From: Axinella damicornis
Taxonomy: Eukaryota; Porifera; Demospongiae; Axinellida; Axinellidae
Direction: 5' to 3'
Assembly (NCBI GenBank): GCA_963931865.1
Contig: OZ007509.1
Location: 8,016,027-8,080,026 of the forward strand
DNA length: 64,000 nt
In this document: one piece after another, positions 11,805 to 22,083 of the stretch
Layout: each line of letters begins with the position of its first letter
How positions within the stretch are numbered: the stretch's first letter is position 1
Notes under the pieces: generated by a model
The model's database searches: none
The model's input: the letters and a program-made list of their open reading frames with translations, nothing else
Told to the model about the DNA's origin: nothing
Position numbers and translations under genes: made by a program

Positions 11805-12440
11805 AAGGGAACCACACAAACCTATAGGCAACCAACGGAACCAAGGGAACCTCAGGAACCACATGCAACTCTATATGCCAATCCACACACACACAAAAAT
11901 CAGTCTCTTTATTGCAATGAAGTTCCAGAGTAAAATAGAAATTGTATAAGTTTGTGGTTCCCTAGGTTCCTGTGGTTCCCTATATGCATGTTCCTGTGGT
12001 TCCCTTGGTTTCCGGGTTCCTGTGGTTCTCTGGGTTTGTGTGGTTCCTGCAGTTCCTGAGGTCCCCTTTGGTTCCTGTTGTACCCTTAGTTCCCTTGGTT
12101 CTTGTCAGGTTGCCTTTTCTCCCTTGATTCATGTGGTGAATTCCCTCAGTTCCTGTGATGTTTGCCATCCCTATAGCTATAGGTTCATGAGGTTCCATTG
12201 GTTCAAGAGGTTCTTTTAGCTCCCTGGGTTCCTGTTGTTCCTGTGATTCTATGGGTTCCCTAGGTTCCTGCAGTTGCCTTGGTCCCTAGGTTCCGGGTTC
12301 CAGAGGTTAATTGTTGTTCCCACGGTCCCTTGGTTCATGAGATACCACTAGTTCCCGAGATTCCTCTGCTTACTGTATTTCCTTAGCCTAGACTCCTGCT
12401 GTGGTTCCCATGGATCCTCTGGTTGCTTGGATTCCCTCGG
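11805..12440. repeat. Degenerate GGTTCC minisatellite
   Basis: Dozens of ~10-12 bp variants of GGTTCCYNNG. They are inverted as GGAACCxxxx at the left edge (11808-11865) and forward from about 11955. The interval 11870-11950 is unrelated sequence. Collagen-like ORFs across it (GTKGTTGTKG) are by-products. Confidence 0.85.
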
Positions 12441-12460
12441 TTCATGGCCTATTATGCTAG

Positions 12461-12760
12461 TGCTGCAGCATTCCCCCACTAGTCACAGTGACCTTCACAC
12501 CGCTATCAACCCCTCAAAAGTCGTGGGACCAATCAGGTTTTCTTCAACATATCCCGTCATCCTCCATCCCTCATCCACGTCCCTCTCCCCGTCATCCCTG
12601 CAACCAGATCATTTTTACTCCTTATGCCAAAATTATAAATCATCCTTCTAATAGCAACTTACAATAATATCTCACTGGAACTCCTTACACAATCACTTAT
12701 TGACTGCAGGACACGTATACGGCCTTTAAATCAGCTTTGAAATGTCTTTGTTTAAATTAA
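12461..12760 (+). pseudogene. Possible 3' relic of a LINE
   Basis: One frame ends DTYTAFKSALKCLCLN and a stop, resembling the carboxyl end of CR1/L2 ORF2 proteins. Upstream the frame is broken. Weak support. Confidence 0.25.
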
Positions 12761-13565
12761 GTACTCTGTTATACCATTTGTATGCTCTTGCCTGGGTTTT
12801 TTCTTTCCTGTATTTATTTCTCTGTATTACCTAGCTTATTTTCTTTGTTCTGGGGAGGTTGTCACTAGCCGTTAGTTTGCTATCTTGCCACCCAATGAAC
12901 CCATACGTCTATGCAAATAGCCACATTAATAAAAAAATGAACATGTGGACCCCCATTATGTTATGAATTATTAAATTGGGACTTGCTCATTAGGTGATGT
13001 GAACTATTCATCGTCCAATTGGCTGGGAGCTTTGAAATTCAATCTCACTGTTCTCTATATCCTGCTGGAATGGCAGATATATCACGCTAGCTAATTGATT
13101 GTTTTAACCACAGTGGTTACCTTGGGAGCAGACAAGCACTGGAGACAGTGGTTATTGGAGGTTTACTCTCAAGTTGGGCTTATAGAGTAAGACAACCTGC
13201 AAAGGCAACTGACCCAGGTCATCTCACTGACAATCTTGGAACATCTGCAATGTCACTAGCTAGCTAGCTACAACTGGTTGTCATGGAAATTTTCAAGCCC
13301 TTGATGGCAGCAGAGATGTTTAGATCACACGGTTATGGTTGCAGGATAATCTGGGCCAATTAGTCTCTGAACCTCTTCTTCTAACCACCATCTCCAGCTT
13401 GTCTGCAACCATGGTAACCACTAGTCTCACGGGCCAGACCCACACAGAAGGGAGGGTCTGGTCAAGTCGCAGTGACACTCTTGTTCTATGCAGTCAGCAC
13501 ATAGACATTCTTCAAGTCAACAACTTGCAAGAGTCAATAGATCTAGCTAAACAGTTTTACTTTAA

Positions 13566-14240
13566 GGTTACGGGATACCAATAACTAATTAGGTAATTAA
13601 GTGGGCGTGCTTCCTGTATTAGGCCAATTAAATGGGCGTGACTTCCTGTACGCATGCGCCTAACCAAGGCAGCTGCTGTCCTGCCATAGTGAAGACGTGT
13701 TCGTGATGGCCACTGATTTTCGACGTCAAACGTCTTCGCTGCCGTTCAGTGTAGGGTGTGCGCTGTTACCGCGAGTGAAAGTGAGGTACCTGTTGCAGTG
13801 CCAGAGACAGCTGAACAGCGATAGTCGGCTCTTTCCGTGAAGTAGTACGTGCTGAAAGGGGGACGGTTTGACCTCTGTGAGGCTTCCACTTTCGACTTCC
13901 GTCGATTCTATCTCTCATCGTAGACCTCCCCGGGCTTTCACTATGGTCTCTGTTACCACTATCGGCAAGGTAGGTCTCGATAAAGTACGATTTGTGCTCT
14001 GAATGTCCCTTTCTATCTGCAAAATTTGACGTCAAAAAATCCTTGTAACAGAGTCGTACGATAACTGCACGCAGTGCATGTGCCCTGCCGCAGCATCCAA
14101 AGGTACATCTCTTGTACTTCATAGTGCGTGAGCCTTGCTTACTAGGGTGAGCCAGAACGAGCTCCACATTAGTTGTAAAACTAGGAAGCCACGCCCACTT
14201 AATTAATCAGACGTTAATTACATTTGGGTATCCCGGAACC
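13566..14240. mobile_element. piggyBac-like MITE with TTAA target duplication
   Basis: Ends GGTTACGGGATACC and GGGTATCCCGGAACC are inverted repeats. They are flanked by TTAA at 13562-13565 and at 14241-14244, the piggyBac target signature. Subterminal AAGTGGGCGTG and CACGCCCACTT are also inverted. No transposase is encoded. A related foldback is at 59683-60105. Confidence 0.75.
13766..14167 (-). CDS. Unknown 133-residue ORF inside the piggyBac-like MITE
   Basis: The largest frame inside the element, cysteine-poor and basic, with no motif I recognise. It begins MELVLAHPSKQGSRTMKYK. It may be captured host sequence or a chance frame; there is no splice or codon-use support. Confidence 0.2.
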   Translation of the reverse strand: MELVLAHPSKQGSRTMKYKRCTFGCCGRAHALRAVIVRLCYKDFLTSNFADRKGHSEHKSYFIETYLADSGNRDHSESPGRSTMRDRIDGSRKWKPHRGQTVPLSARTTSRKEPTIAVQLSLALQQVPHFHSR

Positions 14241-14245
14241 TTAAT

Positions 14246-14400
14246 AGACTTCCCTGCCTCTGGAATTCTCTGCCTCCCATCAACCTATCCAACAACTACG
14301 TCACTATTGTCGGCTATCTAAAGAGGATTCTCTGGGATCGTTTCATCTCCACTTTTGATCAGTTCAACACAGTACTTACCACTACTGCTGCCCCTGTGCG
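14246..14400 (+). pseudogene. LINE ORF2 carboxyl-terminal fragment
   Basis: Reads LPCLWNSLPPINLSNNY and then YLKRILWDRF, matching the conserved RLWNSLP...FKxxL end of CR1/Jockey ORF2. The piggyBac-like MITE sits immediately upstream. Confidence 0.4.
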
Positions 14401-14661
14401 AAGTGTAAAGTCCTCACAAAACAATCATTCAGAGACCCCACATTTTCCTTGAACTTCTCCACTCGATGATAAGTCCATATGACTCCACCACTGTTCTTTT
14501 GGTTTGTGTATAGTTTTGTTCTGTTGAGGATTGTCTCCTCCCATCCATAGTAGCTATATTCAATTGTAATTTGTATCCTAAGCTAATAGCTGTGTCCTTT
14601 GCTTTAGTGTGTTCCAGGCTGCCAGTCAACTCTGGCTGTCCCTCAGTGCAACCACAATTTT

Positions 14662-15036
<375 letters not shown>

Positions 15037-15345
15037 TGAAGCGGACGCAATCAAGGAGCAACACCCGAAGCGGACGCAATCGGGGAGCAGTTGAAACGGA
15101 CACAATCGGGGAGTAGCAGCTGAAGCAGACACAAGTGGCGAGCAGCAGCTGAAGGCGGACGTAAAACTGGGAGCAGCAGTTGAAGCGGATCGATGCAATC
15201 GGCGAGCAGCAGCTGAAGCGGACGCAATCAGGGAGCAGCAGCTCGAGATCTGACAGAGAGCTGCATGTCCAGCGCCGAATTACACACATAGGCGAACAAG
15301 GGAGAAGTAGCTGAGCGAGCGAAGCGAGCTCAGCTACTTGTAATA
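15037..15345 (+). repeat. VNTR-bearing repeat element, copy D
   Basis: Tandem variants of about 25-27 bp, AGCGGACGCAATCGGGGAGC plus AGCAGTTGA. They are followed by the shared 3' module: an AGAGAGCTG segment, GGCGAACAAGG and the hairpin GTAGCTGAGC/GCTCAGCTAC ending CTTGTA. Confidence 0.8.
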
Positions 15346-15362
15346 AGTAGCTTCGCTTCGTG

Positions 15363-16427
15363 ATGCCACCCAAGTTGAGAGCTAAGAGTGGAGCTCTCCC
15401 TCAAAGGTCCTCCAGGAGAGGTACCAACGCAGGCAAAACGACTCACTCATGCCTGGTTTGCCAAGAAAACATCATAGATTCCGACGAAACGAACGCTGGA
15501 CAAGATGCCATCATGTGCGAGGGTCTTTGCAAGGGATGGTTGCACAGGACATGCTGCGGCCTCACAAGGGAATCGTTCGAAGCGCTCAAACACTCTGACG
15601 GTCCATTTAAATGTTACCAGTGTCAGCTTGCAGCCCAAGAAATGAAGATATCCTCCCTGGAAGCAGTAGTTGTCGCGCTGCAGACCGAACTCTCCCAATT
15701 AAAGTCCACCATTGGTAAAACGGACAATCCGCCGCAGGCAGCCTCACTCTCTAGCCCTTCGTCTCAAACCAGGCTACCTACCTATGCCTCTATTACAAGA
15801 AATGACACCCAGCCAAGGCAACCAAAGCAACCCAGCAGAACTGCAAGAAGGCCCAAATTTGAACGCAAATTCAATGTTGTAATTTACGGCATCAAAGAGT
15901 GCGCACAAGGCACCCCTATGTATGTAAGGACAAGAAATGACCAGCAAGCAGCCACCAAGATTGTGCAGGACCTATGTGCAGACATATCTGAGCAATCTAT
16001 ACGGGACTGCTCAAGACTGGGTAGGTACAACCCTGAGAAGCAGACATGTAGACCATTGGTCATCACGCTAGCACGCTCATGTGACACTACTGCCATACTA
16101 GTTAACCGTCGCAAACTTTCTGAAATGCCCGGAATCTCAATAAAACCTGTCATGTCTCCTCAAGAACGACAACGTGAAAAGTTTGTACTCCAAGAAAGGA
16201 GAAAACTACTACAAAGTGGAATAAACAAAACAGACATCCGGATAAGAGGAGACTCCCTGTTTGTCAACGGAAACAAGTATGGTTCTGCCACTAACACCGG
16301 TTTTACCCAAATACCCCAGGCCCCCATCGATTCTACTGATGATGACCCTCAAGATGTACCTACCAGTCAAGACAACTGCTCTGAGCACCAAACACCCCCA
16401 CCTCCCAACCCCAATCTCAATAATTGA
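15363..16427 (+). CDS. LINE ORF1 protein with PHD-type zinc finger
   Basis: 354 residues from ATG 15363 to TGA 16425-16427. Residues about 30-88 carry a PHD-like Cys/His array: CLVC, then C..LCKGWLHRTCCGLT, and CYQCQ. This finger occurs in ORF1 of several CR1/L2-type LINEs. A coiled stretch (EMKISSLEAVVVALQTELSQ) follows. The middle (FERKFNVVIYGIKE to the RQREKFVLQERRKLL region) looks like the RNA-binding, transposase_22-like part. The C-terminal tail is Pro/Asn-rich and ends NPNLNN. The likely role is RNP formation with LINE RNA. The stop is in the same frame as ORF2. Confidence 0.85.
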   Translation: MPPKLRAKSGALPQRSSRRGTNAGKTTHSCLVCQENIIDSDETNAGQDAIMCEGLCKGWLHRTCCGLTRESFEALKHSDGPFKCYQCQLAAQEMKISSLEAVVVALQTELSQLKSTIGKTDNPPQAASLSSPSSQTRLPTYASITRNDTQPRQPKQPSRTARRPKFERKFNVVIYGIKECAQGTPMYVRTRNDQQAATKIVQDLCADISEQSIRDCSRLGRYNPEKQTCRPLVITLARSCDTTAILVNRRKLSEMPGISIKPVMSPQERQREKFVLQERRKLLQSGINKTDIRIRGDSLFVNGNKYGSATNTGFTQIPQAPIDSTDDDPQDVPTSQDNCSEHQTPPPPNPNLNN

Positions 16428-16430
16428 CTA
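16425..16430 (+). promoter_or_regulatory. Candidate stop-codon readthrough site, TGA CTA
   Basis: The ORF1 stop TGA is followed directly by CTA, the nucleotide context known to favour UGA readthrough in animal and viral mRNAs (UGA-CUA). ORF2 continues in the same frame with no stop, and its first in-frame ATG lies inside the endonuclease. Readthrough is an inference; termination-reinitiation or a non-AUG start is the alternative. Confidence 0.55.
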
Positions 16431-19292
16431 TCAGTGGCACTCCTGAATTCTCGTAGCCTGATTAACAAATTTGATCTACTCCAATCACTCGTCTTTAGCA
16501 AAAGCTTGAATGTAATCTGCATCACAGAAACGTGGCTCAATAACCAAATCATGGACAATGAAATTATATCTCAGAATTACAAGATCTACAGGCGTGACAG
16601 GGAATCTAGAGGAGGGGTACTGATCGCTATATCTGAGGATATCAACGCTAAACTTGTACACACCCACACTACAGTAGAACTAATTCACATTGAGCTTGAC
16701 ATCAAACCAACAGCACATATAATATGCATCTACGTCCCCCCTTCTTGCTCAGATTCGTACCATCGAGAAGTAACTCGCTATTTAAATTCAGTTCCACTTA
16801 CCACAGATACTTTTATTCTAGGAGACTTTAATGTACCTGATGTCAACTGGCATACACTTAATGCTTCACAACCTTTTTCACAAATGCTCTGTGACTTTGC
16901 GTGCTCCAAGAACTTCGTCCAACTAATCACCAGTTCTACACACAGACAAGGCAATACTCTGGATCTTATCTTTACCAACTCCCCCCATAGGGTCAACAAT
17001 ATCAACATATCCCAACCATCCATACCCACAGATCATTATCTAGTCAGTGCCAACATTTATATGGCAATTGCAAGCCGATCACATTTGACAGACCTACATG
17101 TGTTTCATTACTTGTACCCCAGAGCAGATTTTGAGAGCATGGGCAATTTCTTGGATCACGCTGCTGAGTACTACTGCAATGTTGTGGACACAACCACAGA
17201 TGTTGACTTCGCATGGTCTCACTTCAAACAAATGATCGAATCTGCTTGCAGCCAGTTTGTACCGAAAGTCAGAAAAAGAAACAAAATGCAGCCACAATGG
17301 TTCAATTCAAGTATAAGATACGATCTCAAACGTATTCACACCTACCGTCGTAGATACCGTCTTAAGTCTTCCAATACCAATCTTAGCAACTTACAAAATG
17401 CCGAACATCAACTTGAGACCAAAATCCGCTCTGCCAAGGATGACTATATACAAAATCTAGTATGCACTTTCCAATCACAACCGCGGAAACTATATCATCA
17501 TCTCAAGTCACTCAGCCAAAGCAAGTTCAAACCAAACTTCTTTACTCAAGGGAACGATACCTTGTATAACCCAATGGAAATAGCAGAAGTCTTTAATGAC
17601 TTCTTTCATTCAACCTTCAACCGCCCAAATCATCAGCAATCCCTGTCAGATATAACACAACTGAGTCCCCCTAGCCAACAATTAAGCGAGATTGTGATTA
17701 CCAGATCAGATATTTATGAAGCCCTGAGCAAGCTCGACACATCAAAAGCTAGGGGCAGTGACAACATTCATCCGTTGGTACTCAAGAATTGCAGCATACC
17801 CTTGCTTGAACCTATATTCCACCTATTCACTCAATGCTTGAAGAGCGGTTTTCTACCCTCTCAATGGAAAATACATATGATAACCCCAATCCCCAAAAAA
17901 GGAAGCCTAACAGAAATCAAGAATTACAGACCTATATCTCTACTCTGCGTATTGTCCAAAGTTCTGGAAAGAATCATATACAATAAAGTCATCGAATTCA
18001 TTAGACCAAAACTATCTGAGTTCCAGTTTGGGTTTCTCAAAAATCGTTCAGCCCTGCAACAACTACTAGCAGCATTTGCCTTGATGCACAATGCTTTGGA
18101 CAACAGGCACACAATGAATGCACTTTACCTAGACTTCCGCAAAGCATTCGATACTGTACCTCACTATGAACTACTCCAGAAACTCTGGCAAATCGGGATA
18201 ACAGGCCCGCTATGGAAATTGTTCAGTAACTACTTATCCAACCGATCTCATTTCGTACGTTACAATGGATGCAACTCTTCTATCCTACCTGTCTTATCAG
18301 GTGTGCCCCAGGGCAGCATATTGGGCCCTCTACTTTTTCTAATCTATGTCAATGATTTGCCGCTTTCTATTAGATCTGCATCTTGTTTCATTTTTGCTGA
18401 CGACACCAAGCTTTTACACACTATCAAGAACGAGCAAGACCAACAGCTATTTCAAGATGACATTCATCAAGTCGAAAGTTGGTGCCAACATTCCAAGCTA
18501 TATCTAAACACAGACAAATGCAATATTTTGCAATTTTCTCGCGCAAAATACCCTTCTCAACGCTCTGATTCCTACACTCTGGATGGTGCCACCATTACAG
18601 CAGCAAATACACAAAGAGATCTGGGAATCATTGTTAACAGTGATCTGTCCTGGACAGACCACCTCAACCATATATGTCTGAAAGCCTACAGATCTCTAAA
18701 TTTGATAAGACGGACACTGCCAGCTTCCTCTCCTGTCAGTCTCAAGAAGAGATTGTACATATTACTTGTACGCTCACATTTAAGCTACTGCAGTCAACTG
18801 TGGCGACCCCACCTCATAAAAGACATCACCAACATCGAGAGAGTCCAGAGGAAAGCTACAAAGTTCATACTTAACAACTACAATAGAGGAAACTACAAGT
18901 GGAGACTACAATCACTTCATCTCCTGCCTCTTATGTACTGGCTAGAGTTGCAAGACCTGTGCTTTCTTTTGAAATGCTTCCATGACCCGCACGACAACAT
19001 GAACATACGGGAGTATGTATCATTCTCCTCCGGCAACACCAGAGCAGCAGCTGCCAACAAGCTCACTCACAACTTCTGCAAAACCTCAATGGCTAGACAT
19101 TTCTACTTTAATAGAGTTGTAAGACTCTGGAACTCTCTACCGAACAGTCTTATCGATCTCACTGTATCCGTTGAAAGCAATAAACATAGTCTCCTCAAGT
19201 ACTTCTGGGAGCACTTTAATGCGAATTTTGACCCTACAAACCACTGTTCATTCCACATTGTATGTCCATGCTCAAGGTGTTTCTTACAGTAA
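16428..19292 (+). CDS. LINE ORF2 polyprotein: endonuclease and reverse transcriptase
   Basis: About 954 residues in the ORF1 frame, beginning LSVALLNSRSLINKFDLL, the normal N-terminal strand of the AP-like endonuclease. Endonuclease motifs are ITETWL, GDFNVPDVNW and the terminal TDH. A linker follows. The reverse transcriptase spans roughly residues 480-760, with [46 protein letters not shown] and the catalytic FADD box. The C-terminal part carries RRTLP and VVRLWNSLPNSL, then ends at TAA. Catalytic residues appear present and no frameshift breaks the frame, so the copy could be functional. There is no ATG at the domain start. Confidence 0.9.
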   Translation, partial: LSVALLNSRSLINKFDLLQSLVFSKSLNVICITETWLNNQIMDNEIISQNYKIYRRDRESRGGVLIAISEDINAKLVHTHTTVELIHIELDIKPTAHIICIYVPPSCSDSYHREVTRYLNSVPLTTDTFILGDFNVPDVNWHTLNASQPFSQMLCDFACSKNFVQLITSSTHRQGNTLDLIFTNSPHRVNNINISQPSIPTDHYLVSANIYMAIASRSHLTDLHVFHYLYPRADFESMGNFLDHAAEYYCNVVDTTTDVDFAWSHFKQMIESACSQFVPKVRKRNKMQPQWFNSSIRYDLKRIHTYRRRYRLKSSNTNLSNLQNAEHQLETKIRSAKDDYIQNLVCTFQSQPRKLYHHLKSLSQSKFKPNFFTQGNDTLYNPMEIAEVFNDFFHSTFNRPNHQQSLSDITQLSPPSQQLSEIVITRSDIYEALSKLDTSKARGSDNIHPLVLKNCSIPLLEPIFHLFTQCLKSGFLPSQWKIHMITPIPKKGSLTEIKNYRPISLLCVLSKVLERIIYNKVIEFIRPKLSEFQFGFLKNRSALQQLLAAFALMHNALDNRHTMNALYLDFRKAFDTVPHYELLQKLWQIGITGPLWKLFSNYLSNRSHFVRYNGCNSSILPVLSGVPQGSILGPLLFLIYVNDLPLSIRSASCFIFADDTKLLHTIKNEQDQQLFQDDIHQVESWCQHSKLYLNTDKCNILQFSRAKYPSQRSDSYTLDGATITAANTQRDLGIIVNSDLSWTDHLNHICLKAYRSLNLIRRTLPASSPVSLKKRLYILLVRSHLSYCSQLWRPHLIKDITNIERVQRKATKFILNNYNRGNYKWRLQSLHLLPLMYWLELQDLCFLLKCFHDPHDNMNIREYVSFSSGNTRAAAANKLTHNFCKTSMARHFYFNRVVRLWNSLPNSLIDLTVSVESNKHSLLKYFWEHFNANFDPTNHCSFHIVCPCSRCFLQ

Positions 19293-19511
19293 CTTGCTAC
19301 TATCTTGTTCAATGTTTTGATGTTTGTATGTATTATGCTTAACTATTACGTGAGCTGCTCCTTCAGTGGAGTTAGTCCCTCAGACTGTCATTTATACCCC
19401 CAAATTCACGTCACAACTACAATTCATTCATGCACTTTTACCTCATACAGTCTGTAAAGTCACAAATAATAATAATAATAATAATAATAATAAGTAATAA
19501 GTAGCTTCGCT

Positions 19512-19736
19512 CGCTTCGCTCGCTCAGTTACTTCCGTCTCGTTCGCCTACCGTGAGTAGTCCGGCGTCGGACATGCAGCTCTCTGTGCAGAGCTGCTGCT
19601 CCCCGATTGCGTCCGCTTGCCCCCCGATTGCGTCCGCTTCAGCTGCTGCTCGCCGCTTGTGTCCGCTTTGATGCTCCCTGGCCCGATTGCATCCGCTTCA
19701 ACTGCTGCTCCCCGATTGCGTCCGCTTCGACTGCTG
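19512..19736 (-). repeat. VNTR-bearing repeat element, inverted copy E
   Basis: Reverse complement of the module at 15037-15345: the CGCTCGCTTCGCTCGCTCAG hairpin, then CGTTCGCCTACCGTGAG, then CCGATTGCGTCCGCTT repeats. With copy D it forms a tail-to-tail pair into whose centre the LINE inserted. Confidence 0.8.
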
Positions 19737-20396
19737 TTTTTTTTCTTTTTTCTTTTCAATGAAATTCTTGCTGCAATGCAATGGACACACAAATAGTATA
19801 CTACTAATAATAGTGTGTGCCCTAATTACAGGATAAAGGAATGTTGCTAAGCTACGGTTAATGCAGTGCATGGAGGGAGTTCCAATAACGTAAAAGTGGA
19901 AGGAAAAAACGAATGATAGTAACTATTGGTTCTGACATAAGGTACAGACAATGAGGGCGCGTAACGTGTTCTATATGAAGGAGCAAAGACTTACTTTACC
20001 AGGTGGTAGAAAAGATTTGCCATAGATGAAACGGTGCAGAGCTCTCAATTTCAGTTCTTTTCTTCTCTTTTCGAGGGTGGGGGTAGATAGCGATTCCAGC
20101 ATGTTGTTGTAATGACTGCGCTCTCCTGACCAAGATCGGCAACAGATCTTGGCTGCATGCGAACTTTTGGACCTGCTCTAGGCGGGAAATATCCTTTGCT
20201 AGGAAAGGGTCCCAGAGTTCTGCAGCGTACTCAAGGTTGGGTCAGATACAGGTGAGATATAGAAGTCTGAGAGACTGTGAGTCTGTCCAAGGGTAGAAAT
20301 GGCGGTAAAAAAGTCCTAGCAACTTCCTGGTTTTAGTACAGATGTGATTAATGTGGGTAGACCAGGACAGGTCTGTCGTGATGTGAACGCCTAGGT
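19737..20396 (-). pseudogene. Older LINE, 3' segment
   Basis: The minus strand gives KYLGVHITTDLSWSTHINHIC, cut to KYLGVHITTDLSWST here, which is typical post-RT LINE sequence, then a 3' UTR and an A-rich tail (19737-19755 read on the minus strand). It joins the RT segment at 23503 once the LTR insertion (20402-23497) is removed. Confidence 0.7.
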
Positions 20397-20401
20397 ACTT
20401 G

Positions 20402-20717
20402 TGTGGAGGACCAGAACTGTTCAATGTGTTAATTAGTGTTTATCCAACATTGGAGGGAGCCCCCTGGTGCGCAGGGCGAATTCTTTTGTGTATTGTATGT
20501 TCTTGTCCTTACTTTTATTGCTGGTCTGTATATATGGTCTTTTGTTGTTGTTCAGTATATAAGTATTGCTTGGTTTTGTATGTAGTGAGATTCGGAGATT
20601 TGGGAGATTTGTTATATTCTGAGATTTGGGAGATTCTGAGATTCTGAGATTGTAAGATTCATTGTGATTCAGTTATTACTCTTCTGTTGCAAGTTAATAC
20701 CGCTCGGGTCCGTTACA
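20402..20717. repeat. LTR A, left
   Basis: TG...CA termini. Contains a TATA-like AGTATATAAG near 20553 and a run of GAGATTTGGGAGATT repeats before TACCGCTCGGGTCCGTTACA. Nearly identical to the right LTR. Confidence 0.85.
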
Positions 20718-20719
20718 TT

Positions 20720-20737
20720 TGGTGGCAGCGGTGGGAT
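20720..20737. promoter_or_regulatory. Primer-binding site of the LTR element
   Basis: TGGTGGCAGCGGTGGGAT begins two bases after the LTR and opens with the TGG complementary to tRNA CCA. The same sequence follows LTR B at about 22086. The cognate tRNA was not determined. Confidence 0.65.
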
Positions 20738-21275
20738 CCACTGCCTGCCAGTCGGCGGCAGGGCCCACAGGGATCCACTGCCCGCCAGTCGGCGGCAGGG
20801 CCCACACGCAATGTGCAGCAGGTGCTGAGCGAGCGAGGAGAGAGCCGCGGTTTGACGGACATAGCAGAGGGAGGGTTGCTGAGTGAGCGACTGCCTCCGA
20901 GTGTCAAGAGAGGGAGGGTCACTGTGTGAGTGACTGCCTCCTAAACTGTGAGAGGGAGGAGCGTTGGTGAACGACTGCCTCCAACATTGCCAAGAGTACG
21001 TGAGCCAGGAGTGCGAGGGTCGTCAGGAGCGGAGGCCTGGGTCGCCGCAAGAGTGCGCGAGAGTCGCTGAGCGGGACGCCGGTCGCTGCCAGAGAAGGCG
21101 AGGGTCGCAGGAGGCAAGAGGCGTTGAGGCATGCGAGACAGAGAGTTAGGGGATACACTGAGTGAGAGGAGCTATTCGTATGAGGAGCTGACTGAGTTGA
21201 GCTGGAAGGCTGCATTATCAGCAAGACTAGTTTGCTGTCACAGAACTAGTTTGCTGCAGGAGAAGGAGGGAGGAA

Positions 21276-22083
21276 TGTGACAGACTGGACTGTGCTAGCT
21301 TGTGTGTGTAAATGTGTGAATGTCACCTGTGTGTGGAACTAAGGATTTCGTGATTTGTGCTAGGAGTTGTTTATGTGCCAGTGATTAGTACGCTACCATG
21401 CTAATGTGTTGTATTTAATCGAGGGGCAACCGCACTCCTGGTAGCCGTTGCAACCCCGCGGTTGCCTCGCCGTAGCGAAGCTAATTATTGCAATTCGTTC
21501 TAATTAACGCACGTGCCACGTGGCTCAGTCGATCGCGAGCAATGGCGACCAAAAGGAAGACAAGACATTATTACAGCACTCACAACTTAGCCAGCACGGT
21601 GAGTTTTGGCATGCAAGCGTCAGTGAACGACAGCGATCACGGCCGTGTGGTCAGAATCTTCGTGTGCCTTTCCTATGAACGGTACTGCCACCGGAAGTCG
21701 AAGAGAGCGCTCGAGCAATGGCAGCCACGGCGAGACAAAAGCGCTCATATCTCCACCGCCAAGGTGAGTTTCAACACCAACTTTTTACGTTCAGGTCAGG
21801 GCATGATAGCGATCACGGCGGTGTAGTCACAATTTCTGTAGGCCAAGCCTAAGTACTCGAACATTATATTATATTAATTATATTATTTACGCGGCACAAT
21901 TTTTCCCCTACCAGGAGTGTAATTACTGTACCTGTGGATTATGGTTTCCTTTGGTAGAGTATAAAAGCAGTGTTCTTGTTCAGGTGTGTGTTCTATCAGT
22001 GTTCTATATATCTGTGTTCTATCTGTCTATTAAAGTATTCGTCTGCTGCAAGTTACTGCAAGTTACCGCTCGGGTCCGTTACA
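21276..22083. repeat. LTR B with a nested repeat
   Basis: Begins TGTGACAGACTGG and ends CGCTCGGGTCCGTTACA like LTR A, with a TATAAAAG box near 21959. Roughly 21418-21915 is an insertion whose ends share CACTCCTGGTAG in inverted orientation. Its left part is also found at 47936-48090. Confidence 0.65.

Larger units (their letters stand above)
15358..19493 (+). mobile_element. Near-intact CR1/Jockey-type LINE with 18-bp target duplication
   Basis: The element lies between two copies of GTAATAAGTAGCTTCGCT (15340-15357 and 19494-19511), an exact 18-bp target site duplication. It contains ORF1 (PHD-like finger), ORF2 (AP-type endonuclease plus reverse transcriptase), a short 3' UTR, and a tail of TAA/AAT trinucleotides at about 19466-19493. 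Only five bases separate the left duplication from the ORF1 ATG. The copy therefore has a minimal 5' leader or lost it. Exact flanks and open frames indicate a young insertion. Confidence 0.85.

Noticed and set aside
11980..12198. Collagen-like GTKGTTGTKG ORF on the minus strand
   Set aside because: Produced by the degenerate GGTTCC minisatellite; no start, signal or flanking exon support.
16434..16436. GTG as the true ORF2 start
   Set aside because: Possible as a near-cognate start, but the frame is open back to the ORF1 TGA and the stop context favours readthrough; kept only as an alternative.
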